37,424 bases of DNA from an uncultured Clostridia bacterium (lineage in GTDB: Bacteria > Bacillota > Clostridia > Oscillospirales > Acutalibacteraceae), in the NCBI GenBank assembly GCA_947631945.1, contig CANRNI010000027.1:1-37424 (forward strand), given 5' to 3'. The notes under the pieces are model-generated. The model was given only the letters and a program-made list of their open reading frames with translations. It did no database searches and was not told the DNA's origin. Position numbers and translations under genes: made by a program. Of the stretch, positions 7,100-14,501 are shown one piece after another; the stretch's first letter is position 1, and each line of letters starts with the position of its first letter.

Positions 7100-7222
7100 A
7101 TGTCAGCCCAAACATTTGCAAAAATGATTTCTTGGATTACCAATTTTATCGCGGATTTATTCGCTCTCCTTGGTGAGCTTAAAGAAATCCTTTCAGGCCT
7201 TAGCCTTGGCGGCAATGAATAA
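7100..7222 (+). CDS. 40-residue amphipathic peptide 1
   Basis: ATG 7100 to TAA 7220-7222, preceded by GAAAAGAGGTG (7082-7092). The peptide runs from MSAQTFAKMISWITNFIADL to the tail SGLSLGGNE. Hydrophobic residues fall at positions 6, 10, 13, 17, 20, 24, 28 and 31, giving one greasy helix face; net charge is slightly negative. There is no signal-peptide n-region or double-glycine leader. It forms a pair with the next ORF: same length (exactly 40 residues), same helix pattern and almost the same upstream 15 bases, suggesting an old tandem duplication. Its position behind spoIVA invites comparison with SpoVM, a 26-residue amphipathic helix that anchors SpoIVA, but this is only a hypothesis. Confidence 0.7.
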   Translation: MSAQTFAKMISWITNFIADLFALLGELKEILSGLSLGGNE

Positions 7223-7294
7223 TTTTTTGCGGCATTAAATGTCAAAAGTCAAAGCGTTTTAAATTTTATATTTTTGAAAAGAGGTGCAGATATA

Positions 7295-7417
7295 ATGGAG
7301 AATTTTATCGCTACTGTAAAATCCCTTGCAGAGTGGATTTATAAGCTTATTGCCAAAGTTCTTGATTTCGCAGGCGGCTGGAGAAAGCACTGGGACTTTG
7401 AAACGGCTGAGTTTTAA
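7295..7417 (+). CDS. 40-residue amphipathic peptide 2
   Basis: ATG 7295 to TAA 7415-7417, preceded by GAAAAGAGGTGCAG (7276-7289), nearly the same site as peptide 1. Residues 3-26 (NFIATVKSLAEWIYKLIAKV and LDFA) form a clear amphipathic helix with hydrophobic positions 4, 8, 11, 15, 18, 22 and 25. A Trp-rich polar tail follows (GGWRKHWDFETAEF). Net charge is near zero. The terminator at 7465-7490 closes the two-gene unit. Possible roles include a spore-surface helix, a secreted or membrane-active peptide, or a small toxin. No immunity gene or dedicated exporter lies beside it. Confidence 0.7.
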   Translation: MENFIATVKSLAEWIYKLIAKVLDFAGGWRKHWDFETAEF

Positions 7418-7464
7418 TTTATCTCATTCGTAAAATAAATAGTATTTAAATATTATTTCTTTTT

Positions 7465-7490
7465 GAGCGTCCTGTAAGGGCGCTCTTTTT
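7465..7490 (+). terminator. Rho-independent terminator after the peptide pair
   Basis: GAGCGTCCT (7465-7473), loop GTA, AGGGCGCTC (7477-7485), then TTTTT. The 9-bp stem has one G-T pair. It ends the unit containing the two 40-residue peptides. Confidence 0.85.
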
Positions 7491-7516
7491 CGCGTTTGTT
7501 ACCGTCCGTGTTTTCA

Positions 7517-7589
7517 AGGCAATACCGCACAATTAACGGCTACCGCCTTTGCCGCGCATCTGCACGGCAATAATTATGCGGTATTGCCT
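7517..7589. mobile_element. MITE-like repeat, family A, short copy (A1)
   Basis: 73-bp element with terminal inverted repeats AGGCAATACCGCACAATTA (7517-7535) and, inverted, 7571-7589 (18 of 19 positions match). The interior (ACGGCTACCGCCTTTGCCGC, then GCATCTGCAC) equals the left interior of copy A2 at 9506-9681, so A1 is an internally deleted form. It is flanked by CA on both sides. It lies just upstream of the M23 gene promoter. Confidence 0.8.
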
Positions 7590-7616
7590 CAAATTTATGT
7601 AATTACGCTCAATCGC

Positions 7617-7645
7617 TTGAAAAATTAAAAACGCTGTTATATAAT
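7617..7645 (+). promoter_or_regulatory. SigA-type promoter of the M23 peptidase gene
   Basis: TTGAAA (7617-7622), 17-bp spacer, TATAAT (7640-7645). The predicted transcript starts near 7652, about 38 nt before ATG 7690. It lies 28 bp beyond the A1 repeat. Confidence 0.7.
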
Positions 7646-7689
7646 AAAAATGTATTTTTATTACCATACTCGGAAAGGTGAGAAAAAAC

Positions 7690-9456
7690 ATGACGGGAAA
7701 TTCCGGCAGCACGGATTTTATTAACGACGTCTACGGCGATATTTATTTGCTGGGAGACGGCTGCAAGCGCGCCGCAATCGCGGTTTTTAAGGCTGTCGGC
7801 TTCTTTTTTAAGAAAATTTTCGGTATATTTGTTCTCGTTTTTTCATTTTTTAAAAAATCCGTTTCCGGCATATTAAAAAAAATCACAAATGAAGCCGTTA
7901 AAATTATTACCGAAGTAAAAGCCGCCGTCCCGAAAATATCCGAATCCGGCAAAGAAAGCAAAAGCAAAGGTATAGCGTCGTTTTTTAAATATGTACGCCG
8001 TTATTTTTCAGTACATAAGCGTTTTAACAGAGCGGTTCTCAGCACCGCGGTACCCGCCGTTATGCTTGCCGTTTTATTGGTATTTGTAAGCACTTTTCAG
8101 GGAATCACCTTTGGTGTAAGCGTTTATGTAAACGGCCGGAAAGTAGGCACTGTAAAAAACGAAAGCATATATAAAGAAGCGAGCAAAGAAGCCCTCGCGA
8201 GAATAAAATCCGCCGACGGCGTATCTTCGGTCATTACGCCCGATTATAAAATTGATATCGCGGCGGCAAACAGTTTGAGCGACAGCGGGACGCTCTGCGA
8301 TAATATAATAGCGGCCGTAAGTGAAAAAACCGTCAGCGCGTGCGGAGTATATATAAACGGAAAATTTTTATGCGCCGTTGACAGCGAGGACACCTTTAAC
8401 AGAGTAAAGGACAGCGTTCTTGACGAATATATTGCAACGTACGGTTACTCGCGAGCCGATAATAAGGTTGATTTTGTTGATGATATAACGACCTCCACAG
8501 GACTTTATCCCGATAATGACAACATATGGAGCGCGAAACAGCTTTCGGATTATATGAACGGATACAAGGTAAAGCCTATAGAGCATACGGTCAAAGACGG
8601 TGAAAAGGCGGAGGATATTTTAGAGCAATACAATATCACCATTGAAGAGCTTAAAAGTCTTAATAAGGAGCTTGACGAAAGGTATATACCGGCAGGCTCC
8701 ACTCTGCTTATAAAAAATGGCAAAAGAAATCTTGATTTAAAGGCGACGGTCACATATGAACAAATAAAAACGACAAATTACGGCACAGTTTCACAATATG
8801 ACAACAACCTTTTTATAGGCACTTCAATGGTAGTTGTGGAGGGCGTCCACGGACACGACGCGGTATCATATGCCGATACTTATATTGACGGCAAAAAAAC
8901 CGGAAATTCATATGAAATATCGAGATACAATATTAATTCGCCCGTAAACGAGCTGATTAAAATCGGCACAAAGGGTATTCCCGTAGATCCGTCAAATAAT
9001 AATATACCTGTCTCTCCGAGACTTTTAAGGGATCAGGGCGGTACTTTCATCTGGCCCGCGCCGGATAATTGTTTCTGGCTCTCACAGGGCTATAATCCGG
9101 GAAATTCGCATTACGGCATAGATATAGTATCATCGGACAACGGCTCATGCAGAGGCAGAAGAATAGTCGCCGTCGCCGACGGGATAGTGGTAATGGCGAC
9201 GTATCATTACAGTTGGGGTTATTATATCAGGGTAGACCACGGCGACGGAGTGGTTACGGGCTACGCTCACGCGCTCAAGGATTCGTTCAGAGTAAACGTA
9301 GGCGATTATGTCAAAGCCGGACAGCAGTTGTCATCAATCGGCACAACAGGCAATTCCTCAGGCTATCATCTTCATTTTGAAGTATGGCTCGACGGCACAA
9401 GAGTAAATCCTCTTCCGTATGTTTACAGTCAGTATACGGGAGTTGCGGTAAAATAA
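7690..9456 (+). CDS. Membrane-anchored LysM-G5-M23 cell wall endopeptidase
   Basis: 588 residues. ATG 7690 is preferred because GGAAAGG (7672-7678) lies 11 nt upstream; an in-frame GTG at 7678 overlaps that site. Domain order: Lys-rich amphipathic cytosolic part (1-110), one membrane helix (~114-137, AVLSTAVPAVMLAVLLVFVS), a linker of repeated YVNGRKVG/YINGKFLC-type strands, LysM (~298-345), G5 (~350-430) and peptidase M23 (~450-575). Zinc ligands are visible: H474/D478 in HYGID and H562 in HLHF, with catalytic-type H527 (GYAH) and H560. M23 enzymes cut peptide cross-bridges in peptidoglycan; the helix should place this one outside the membrane with LysM holding the wall. It is a single-gene unit. 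A sporulation role (SpoIIQ-like) is possible but not supported by specific motifs. Confidence 0.85.
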   Translation: MTGNSGSTDFINDVYGDIYLLGDGCKRAAIAVFKAVGFFFKKIFGIFVLVFSFFKKSVSGILKKITNEAVKIITEVKAAVPKISESGKESKSKGIASFFKYVRRYFSVHKRFNRAVLSTAVPAVMLAVLLVFVSTFQGITFGVSVYVNGRKVGTVKNESIYKEASKEALARIKSADGVSSVITPDYKIDIAAANSLSDSGTLCDNIIAAVSEKTVSACGVYINGKFLCAVDSEDTFNRVKDSVLDEYIATYGYSRADNKVDFVDDITTSTGLYPDNDNIWSAKQLSDYMNGYKVKPIEHTVKDGEKAEDILEQYNITIEELKSLNKELDERYIPAGSTLLIKNGKRNLDLKATVTYEQIKTTNYGTVSQYDNNLFIGTSMVVVEGVHGHDAVSYADTYIDGKKTGNSYEISRYNINSPVNELIKIGTKGIPVDPSNNNIPVSPRLLRDQGGTFIWPAPDNCFWLSQGYNPGNSHYGIDIVSSDNGSCRGRRIVAVADGIVVMATYHYSWGYYIRVDHGDGVVTGYAHALKDSFRVNVGDYVKAGQQLSSIGTTGNSSGYHLHFEVWLDGTRVNPLPYVYSQYTGVAVK

Positions 9457-9478
9457 GGCTATATGGAGCTTGCGAGGA

Positions 9479-9770
9479 CGAGGACGCAGGAATACTTACG
9501 TATTTAAGACAATACCGCACAATTAACGGCTACCGCCTTTGCCGCGCATCTGCACCGAGATTTTCCGTCATTTTTTGCCAAAAACTCCTTGAAATACGTC
9601 AGTATTCCTGCGTCATTTTTGTCAATCTGACGAAAAATCTCTTGGCACATATGCACGACAATAATTATGCGGTATTGTCTTAAAGGAGTTTTTGCCAAAA
9701 AATGACGGAAAATATTGAGGCAAGATGTGCGTTTAGCCCGTAGGACGTGATTTATTCGGCGGTTTCCTTA
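9479..9770. mobile_element. MITE-like repeat, family B (B4), interrupted by an A copy
   Basis: Bases 9479-9505 (GACGCAGGAATACTTACGTA) and 9682-9770 (GGCAAGATGTGCGTT ... TTTATTCGGCGGTTTCCTTA) are the inner and right parts of a family B element as in 34972-35150. Copy A2 (9506-9681) sits exactly between them. The left end of B4 is eroded. The right terminal repeat (9750-9770) overlaps the 3' end of the ABC transporter gene on the minus strand and supplies its last five codons and stop. Confidence 0.7.
9506..9681. mobile_element. MITE-like repeat, family A, full copy (A2)
   Basis: 176 bp bounded by AAGACAATACCGCACAATTA (9506-9525) and its inverted match ending at 9681 (19 of 20 positions). It is flanked by TA on each side when the ends are taken as AGAC...GTCT, compatible with a 2-bp target duplication inside the B4 element. 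The interior carries, in inverted orientation, the same ~80-bp core found in family B copies (CAATCTGACGAAAAATCTC and its neighbourhood). No ORF of its own. Confidence 0.8.
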
Positions 9771-11548
9771 TATTTTTCTGCCTGCAAATTAAACATATAA
9801 GCATATTTGCCGTTTTTCGCCATAAGTTCATCATGCGTACCGCTTTCAACCACTCTGCCGTTTTCCATCATGAAAATTTTGTCGGCGTGTCTTGTGGTTG
9901 AAAGTCTGTGCGAAATAAAAATCACCGTTTTTTCCTTCGCGGCTTCCGACATCGAGCGGTTAAGCTCGTATTCCGATACGGGGTCGAGGTTCGCCGACGG
10001 CTCGTCGAAAATAACGTAAGGGCAATTTTTATAAAACGCTCTCGCTATCGTTATCTTTTGGCTTTCGCCGCCCGAAAGCATCATGCCGCCGTCGTCAAAT
10101 TCTCTTTGAAGCATTGTTTCCGTTCCGTTCGGCAGTTCTTTTGAAAATCCCGCCGCGTCGAGAGCCTTTAAAACGCGCTCCCTGTCGTAATCCCTTTGCA
10201 ATGCGACATTCTCGCCGACCGTTCCCGCAAAAATTTTGAAATCCTGAAAAACAGCCGCGAACCTGTCCCTGTGCGAAGATATGGTTTCGTCCTTTATATT
10301 TCTGCCGCCGATAAGGATTTCTCCCTCGGAAACGTCGTAAAGGCGCAAAAGAAGATTTGTAAGAGTTGTTTTTCCCGCGCCGTTGTAGCCGACAAAGGCC
10401 ACCTTTTCGCGCGGTTTAATTTTTATATTGATATTTTCAAGCGACGGCTTTTCATTGCCCTCATAAGTAAAGCTCACGTTTTTTAATTCAATCGTTTCCG
10501 GCTCGCCACATTCGGCGACGTGTCCGCCGTCCTCGATATGTTTTTCGCTTGAGAGGAAAACCCTGTATTTTTCAATCATTTTGGAACGTTCGGTAAAATT
10601 TCTCGCCGCAAAGACGGTAAGAAACATAACGATTTGACCAATCTGAACCGCGCCGTTGAACGCCGCGACGAAATCTCCGGCTCCCATCGTGTGTTTGACA
10701 AGCGTTTGATAGCCGATGTATGCGGTGAGAACAAACATAAATCCGACTATTTCGACGATTCCCGACTGTATGAAGAACCAAGCGTCTATTTTTCTGACGT
10801 AGCGTCGCTGCGTTTTCTTTATCTCCTCCGCGCTGTCGTCGAAACGGCGCATCAGCAACGGCGTAAGCGAATTCATTCTGATTTCGCCCGCGTAATCGGG
10901 AAGATAGAACAATCTTGCAAAATAATCGCCCTTTCTGTGTTTTTCGGTGATTTTCTCGCGCCTTTTCATTTGAAGATTGCCCGTATGCTTACCCACGGGA
11001 ATGAACACCAATACAAATATTATAACGATAAGCAGACAAACGGGGTCGATAGTGAATATTATCGACGCTATCGTGATGAACGAAATCAAATCGCTTACGT
11101 ATGATTTTACGGTATTAAGTATATACTGTATATTGTCAGACGACGTTTCGATTGCAAGAATGAAATCGCTGTAAAATGCCGCGTTGTCATAGCTCGCGAG
11201 GTCAAGCTCCATCGCCTTCTCGTACAGTTTTTTATGTATTCCGAGATATAAATTTTCGCGTTCTTTCAGCGTATAAAGCTCAAAGAATAGTCTGTTGAGA
11301 AATGAATCGAGAACAAGCACCGCGACTATTATTACAAGTCCGACGATGATTTTGTTTGTGTTGCCCTTTGCGGCTTCGTCTATCACAAATTTTATCCCGA
11401 CGACCGAGATAAGCCTTGTCGGGAGCTGCGAGAGAACTTGAAGCGATATTTCGCCGATAATAAGCCCCGGTGAAATAGAAAACATCAGCCGCAGCATATA
11501 AATCACGTTTGAAACGATACCGTAATGACGTTTTTCTTCTTTTTTCAA
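9752..11548 (-). CDS. ABC exporter, fused permease-ATPase, subunit 1
   Basis: 598 residues: about six membrane helices (residues ~20-320) followed by an ATP-binding domain. Walker A 387-394 (GYNGAGKT), signature LSGGE 491-495, Walker B with catalytic Glu 512-516 (VIFDE) and switch His 547 (ISHRLS) are all intact. It lies 47 bp behind a second protein of the same design, so the two likely form a heterodimeric exporter. Unlike many heterodimers, neither subunit shows a lost catalytic Glu. The substrate is unknown; the AraC/GyrI-type regulator upstream suggests a drug or small hydrophobic compound. The last residues (KETAE, stop) are encoded by the end of a MITE-like repeat, so the natural C-terminus may have been altered. 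Confidence 0.9.
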   Translation of the reverse strand: MKKEEKRHYGIVSNVIYMLRLMFSISPGLIIGEISLQVLSQLPTRLISVVGIKFVIDEAAKGNTNKIIVGLVIIVAVLVLDSFLNRLFFELYTLKERENLYLGIHKKLYEKAMELDLASYDNAAFYSDFILAIETSSDNIQYILNTVKSYVSDLISFITIASIIFTIDPVCLLIVIIFVLVFIPVGKHTGNLQMKRREKITEKHRKGDYFARLFYLPDYAGEIRMNSLTPLLMRRFDDSAEEIKKTQRRYVRKIDAWFFIQSGIVEIVGFMFVLTAYIGYQTLVKHTMGAGDFVAAFNGAVQIGQIVMFLTVFAARNFTERSKMIEKYRVFLSSEKHIEDGGHVAECGEPETIELKNVSFTYEGNEKPSLENINIKIKPREKVAFVGYNGAGKTTLTNLLLRLYDVSEGEILIGGRNIKDETISSHRDRFAAVFQDFKIFAGTVGENVALQRDYDRERVLKALDAAGFSKELPNGTETMLQREFDDGGMMLSGGESQKITIARAFYKNCPYVIFDEPSANLDPVSEYELNRSMSEAAKEKTVIFISHRLSTTRHADKIFMMENGRVVESGTHDELMAKNGKYAYMFNLQAEKYKETAE

Positions 11549-11578
11549 TTTTACACCTTCTTTATTTCAGAGATATTT

Positions 11579-11598
11579 AAGGCAATACCGCATAATTA
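11579..11598. repeat. Solo terminal repeat of family A (A3)
   Basis: AAGGCAATACCGCATAATTA is identical in form to the right terminal repeat of family A elements. The TTA at 11596-11598 inside it is the stop codon, read on the minus strand, of the upstream ABC transporter gene. No second end was found nearby, so this is a relic or a one-ended footprint. Confidence 0.7.
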
Positions 11599-13395
11599 TT
11601 TATAGCTTGAAGCCTGCATATTGAACATTTCCGCATAAACGCCGTTTTTGCTCATAAGCTCGTCGTGTGTGCCGCTTTCGGCTATCTCTCCGCCGTCGAA
11701 AACATATATTTTATCGGAGAGAACCGCGCTTGAAAGTCTGTGCGATATGTAAATTACCGTTTTATGTTCCGTCGCGGCTATCAGGCTTTCGTACATCTTG
11801 TATTCCGCGATTGGGTCGAGCGCGGACGACGGCTCATCGAGCACAGCTATATCAAACGAATGGGCGAACATTCTCGCCGCCGCGACCTTTTGCTGTTCTC
11901 CACCGGAAAGAGACGCGCCCTCGGTATCGAATTCCTTTGTAAGAACCGTTTCCGCGCCTTTCGGCAGCGTCTTTATCTTATCATACGCTCCGCTGTTTTT
12001 AAGGGCCTGTTCGGACGCTGTTTTGTCCTCGTCCGTTTCGCACTCTCTGCACAGGACGTTTTCGTTTACCGTCAGCGCGAACACCTTGTAATCCTGGAAA
12101 ACCGTGCCTATCCTTTGCCTTAGGCTTACAATGTCGTATTCTTTGACGTTTACGCCATTATAGAGTATCTCGCCCTCGTCCGGGTCGTAAAATCTTAAAA
12201 GCAGCTTCACAAATGTGGATTTTCCCGCGCCGTTTTTGCCGACTATCGCGACTGTTTCTTCGTCCGTTATTTTTAACGATATGTTTTTAAGAGACGGTTT
12301 TTTCGCGCCGGGATACGTAAAAGTAACGTTCTTGAATTCGACGGATTCGATTTTCTCCGCTTTTTTGCCGCCGCTCACCACTTTCGGCTCATAGTTCATA
12401 AATTTTCTGAAATTTGAGAAATATAGGGAAATCAGCGACAGTTCCGAAAAATCGCTGCCGAATCTGAATATCATATTTTTAAGGCTTGTCATCGCCGTCA
12501 TAAGAACAGAGAAATCGGCTATTTTCAACGTTTTTGTTATTAATCCGTAAGACGCGTATACGAACGTTCCCGCTACCGGCAGACCGTCGCCCAGAAGCTG
12601 TGAGACAACGCGTCTGAAGGCAATTTTCTTGCCGTACTTCGTTATGATTTCGCGGTTGCTCTCCGTCGCGTCGTAAAGATTCTTTTCCATAACGCCGTAA
12701 ATGCCCGAAGTTCTCAAATCTTTCGCGTAATCTCTTAAAAATACAACGCGCTGAACATACGCCTTTTTTCTTCTGTTGAGCGTCATGGCGTTTTCGCGTT
12801 CAAACGTGAGCTTGCGGCACGACATTTCGATAAGGAAAGATGCCGTACAGGCTATGAGGACCACGAATATTTTTGTATCGACTGTCGAAACATAAACGAT
12901 AAGGAATACCGCCGTTACGACGTTTGTGACAAGCTCCGCAAAGAGATAAACAAACTGCGAGTAATACGAGTTTGTCACGACTTCCGTCGCCCGCTTGTAA
13001 ACGTCGTAAAATTCGGGATTTTCAAAGCATTCGATATCTGCCGACGACGCCTTTTTAAATATCTTTTCGTTCAGCTTTTTGTAAACGGATTTTTCGCCCG
13101 TCATGGTAACGTAATCGCCGAAACTGTCAAAGAATTTCGCTGCAAGACCGCCCGCGCAGAAAAGCAAAAGAACCGACATATAATCGCGGTACGTTCCGCC
13201 GTCGGTCAATGCTTCAAGCATCTTTTTAAGAAACAGTACCTGTTGTACGTATGACGTGAAAAACCAAAACGCGAAATTCGACACGAACGCAAGCGGCAAA
13301 AACGTCGGCACGGTCGTCATAAGCAATTTTAACGCGTAAAGCGTATTTTTGACCATGGACATTCCACGGTCTTTTTCTGTTTGCGTTACTCTCAA
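11596..13395 (-). CDS. ABC exporter, fused permease-ATPase, subunit 2
   Basis: 599 residues from TTG 13395, chosen because AAAGGGGTG lies about 8 nt upstream; the first ATG codons (11 and 13 codons in) have no such site. The N-terminal half has hydrophobic helices at ~30-50, 72-90, 150-170, 175-192 and 265-290. ATPase motifs: Walker A 386-394 (GKNGAGKST), signature LSGGE 496-500, Walker B 516-521 (IAVLDE), His 552. It is the likely partner of the 598-residue ABC protein downstream, and both follow an AraC-type regulator in one direction. The stop codon lies within a family A repeat end. Substrate unknown; multidrug or peptide export is plausible. Confidence 0.9.
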   Translation of the reverse strand: MRVTQTEKDRGMSMVKNTLYALKLLMTTVPTFLPLAFVSNFAFWFFTSYVQQVLFLKKMLEALTDGGTYRDYMSVLLLFCAGGLAAKFFDSFGDYVTMTGEKSVYKKLNEKIFKKASSADIECFENPEFYDVYKRATEVVTNSYYSQFVYLFAELVTNVVTAVFLIVYVSTVDTKIFVVLIACTASFLIEMSCRKLTFERENAMTLNRRKKAYVQRVVFLRDYAKDLRTSGIYGVMEKNLYDATESNREIITKYGKKIAFRRVVSQLLGDGLPVAGTFVYASYGLITKTLKIADFSVLMTAMTSLKNMIFRFGSDFSELSLISLYFSNFRKFMNYEPKVVSGGKKAEKIESVEFKNVTFTYPGAKKPSLKNISLKITDEETVAIVGKNGAGKSTFVKLLLRFYDPDEGEILYNGVNVKEYDIVSLRQRIGTVFQDYKVFALTVNENVLCRECETDEDKTASEQALKNSGAYDKIKTLPKGAETVLTKEFDTEGASLSGGEQQKVAAARMFAHSFDIAVLDEPSSALDPIAEYKMYESLIAATEHKTVIYISHRLSSAVLSDKIYVFDGGEIAESGTHDELMSKNGVYAEMFNMQASSYK

Positions 13396-13476
13396 CGCGT
13401 ATCACCCCTTTCGGATATTTACGGACGGCAAAGCCGGCGGAGTTATCCCCGCCCGCTTTATCGTCTTAATAATTTA

Positions 13477-14373
13477 TCACAATTTCTTTATCGGCAGCCA
13501 AAATTCAACGTAGCTGTCATCGTGTTTTTTGTGGTCGCTGTGTACAAAAACAATTTCGGGAGCGTCGGTCAATTCATAACCCGACGACGGCAGCCATTCC
13601 GATACGATTCTGCGCCTTAAATCCATATGGTCGCGCAGATAATATACGCTCCGCTCCGATTTTACCGTAACATATGTGTTCGCCGGCACGTTAAGAACTT
13701 TCAATTTTTCGGAATTTTTTTGACCTATGTGCGCCGTAGTGTCGCGCATAAACCAATCCGGCGCGGTTACGGCGAGCGTAAAATCAAAGCCGCCGTCGGA
13801 AATATTTGTGATAATGTGGTACTTATCGTCGAGGTTTTCGGATATTCCGCTCAAAGCGTAAGCGATAAACCGCGTGTTTCCGTCAACGCAAAAATCATGC
13901 GTCTGTGAGTACCTGTTTTCCGGCGCGCCCTCAAAATGCTTGCCGACTCCCAAAAAAGAAGCCGCGTTCTTTTCTTCAACCTTGTAATTCATCAAATTAC
14001 CGCCTTTCAACGTAACGTTTATTGACAGACGGGAAAAGTTTTTCAGCTCGAACGAACCGGATTTGGCCTGCGACGGAGTTATGCCGTGAAATATCCGAAA
14101 GGCTTTTGAAAAGCTGTCGGGACTTTCATAACCGTATTTAACGGCGGCGTCTATGACCTTTATTCTACCCCGGCTCAGCTCCGCACCAGCGAGCGAAAGC
14201 CTGCGGTTCCTGATATATTCGCCGAGGGTATATCCGCACAGAATGCTGAAAACCCTTTGAAAATGATACGGCGACGAGAAGCTCCGGGCGGCTATATCTT
14301 CAAGCTCAAGCTGCTCGGTAATGTTATCTTCAATGTAGTCTATCGCATTTTGCAAACCGTCAATCCAGTTCAT
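13477..14373 (-). CDS. AraC-family regulator with GyrI-like effector domain
   Basis: 298 residues. Residues ~8-105 are two helix-turn-helix motifs of the AraC type (LELEDIAARSFSSPYHFQRVF, shortened here, and VIDAAVKYGYESPDSFSKAFR followed by GITPSQAK). Residues ~130-298 form a GyrI-like/effector-binding domain that in relatives such as Rob or BmrR-type sensors binds small hydrophobic compounds (family knowledge). ATG 14373 is preceded by AAAAGGAA. The ABC exporter pair follows 81 bp downstream in the same direction, so it probably activates export of its ligand. A TATAAT lies at 14405-14410 on the minus strand, but no good -35 was found, as expected for an activator-dependent promoter. Confidence 0.88.
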   Translation of the reverse strand: MNWIDGLQNAIDYIEDNITEQLELEDIAARSFSSPYHFQRVFSILCGYTLGEYIRNRRLSLAGAELSRGRIKVIDAAVKYGYESPDSFSKAFRIFHGITPSQAKSGSFELKNFSRLSINVTLKGGNLMNYKVEEKNAASFLGVGKHFEGAPENRYSQTHDFCVDGNTRFIAYALSGISENLDDKYHIITNISDGGFDFTLAVTAPDWFMRDTTAHIGQKNSEKLKVLNVPANTYVTVKSERSVYYLRDHMDLRRRIVSEWLPSSGYELTDAPEIVFVHSDHKKHDDSYVEFWLPIKKL

Positions 14374-14501
14374 AAAACCATTCCTTTTCTCTCTGTCAGA
14401 CCGTATTATAGCGGATTCTTCAACCGATTACCCGATTTTAAATGCGATTAACTGTCAGATTAACCGTTTTAATTCGCAATATATAACTCGTGAATACCTT
14501 C

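Noticed and set aside
7100-7417. Leaderless bacteriocin pair
   Set aside because: Peptides are acidic to neutral, not cationic, and no immunity or dedicated transport gene is adjacent; kept only as an alternative.
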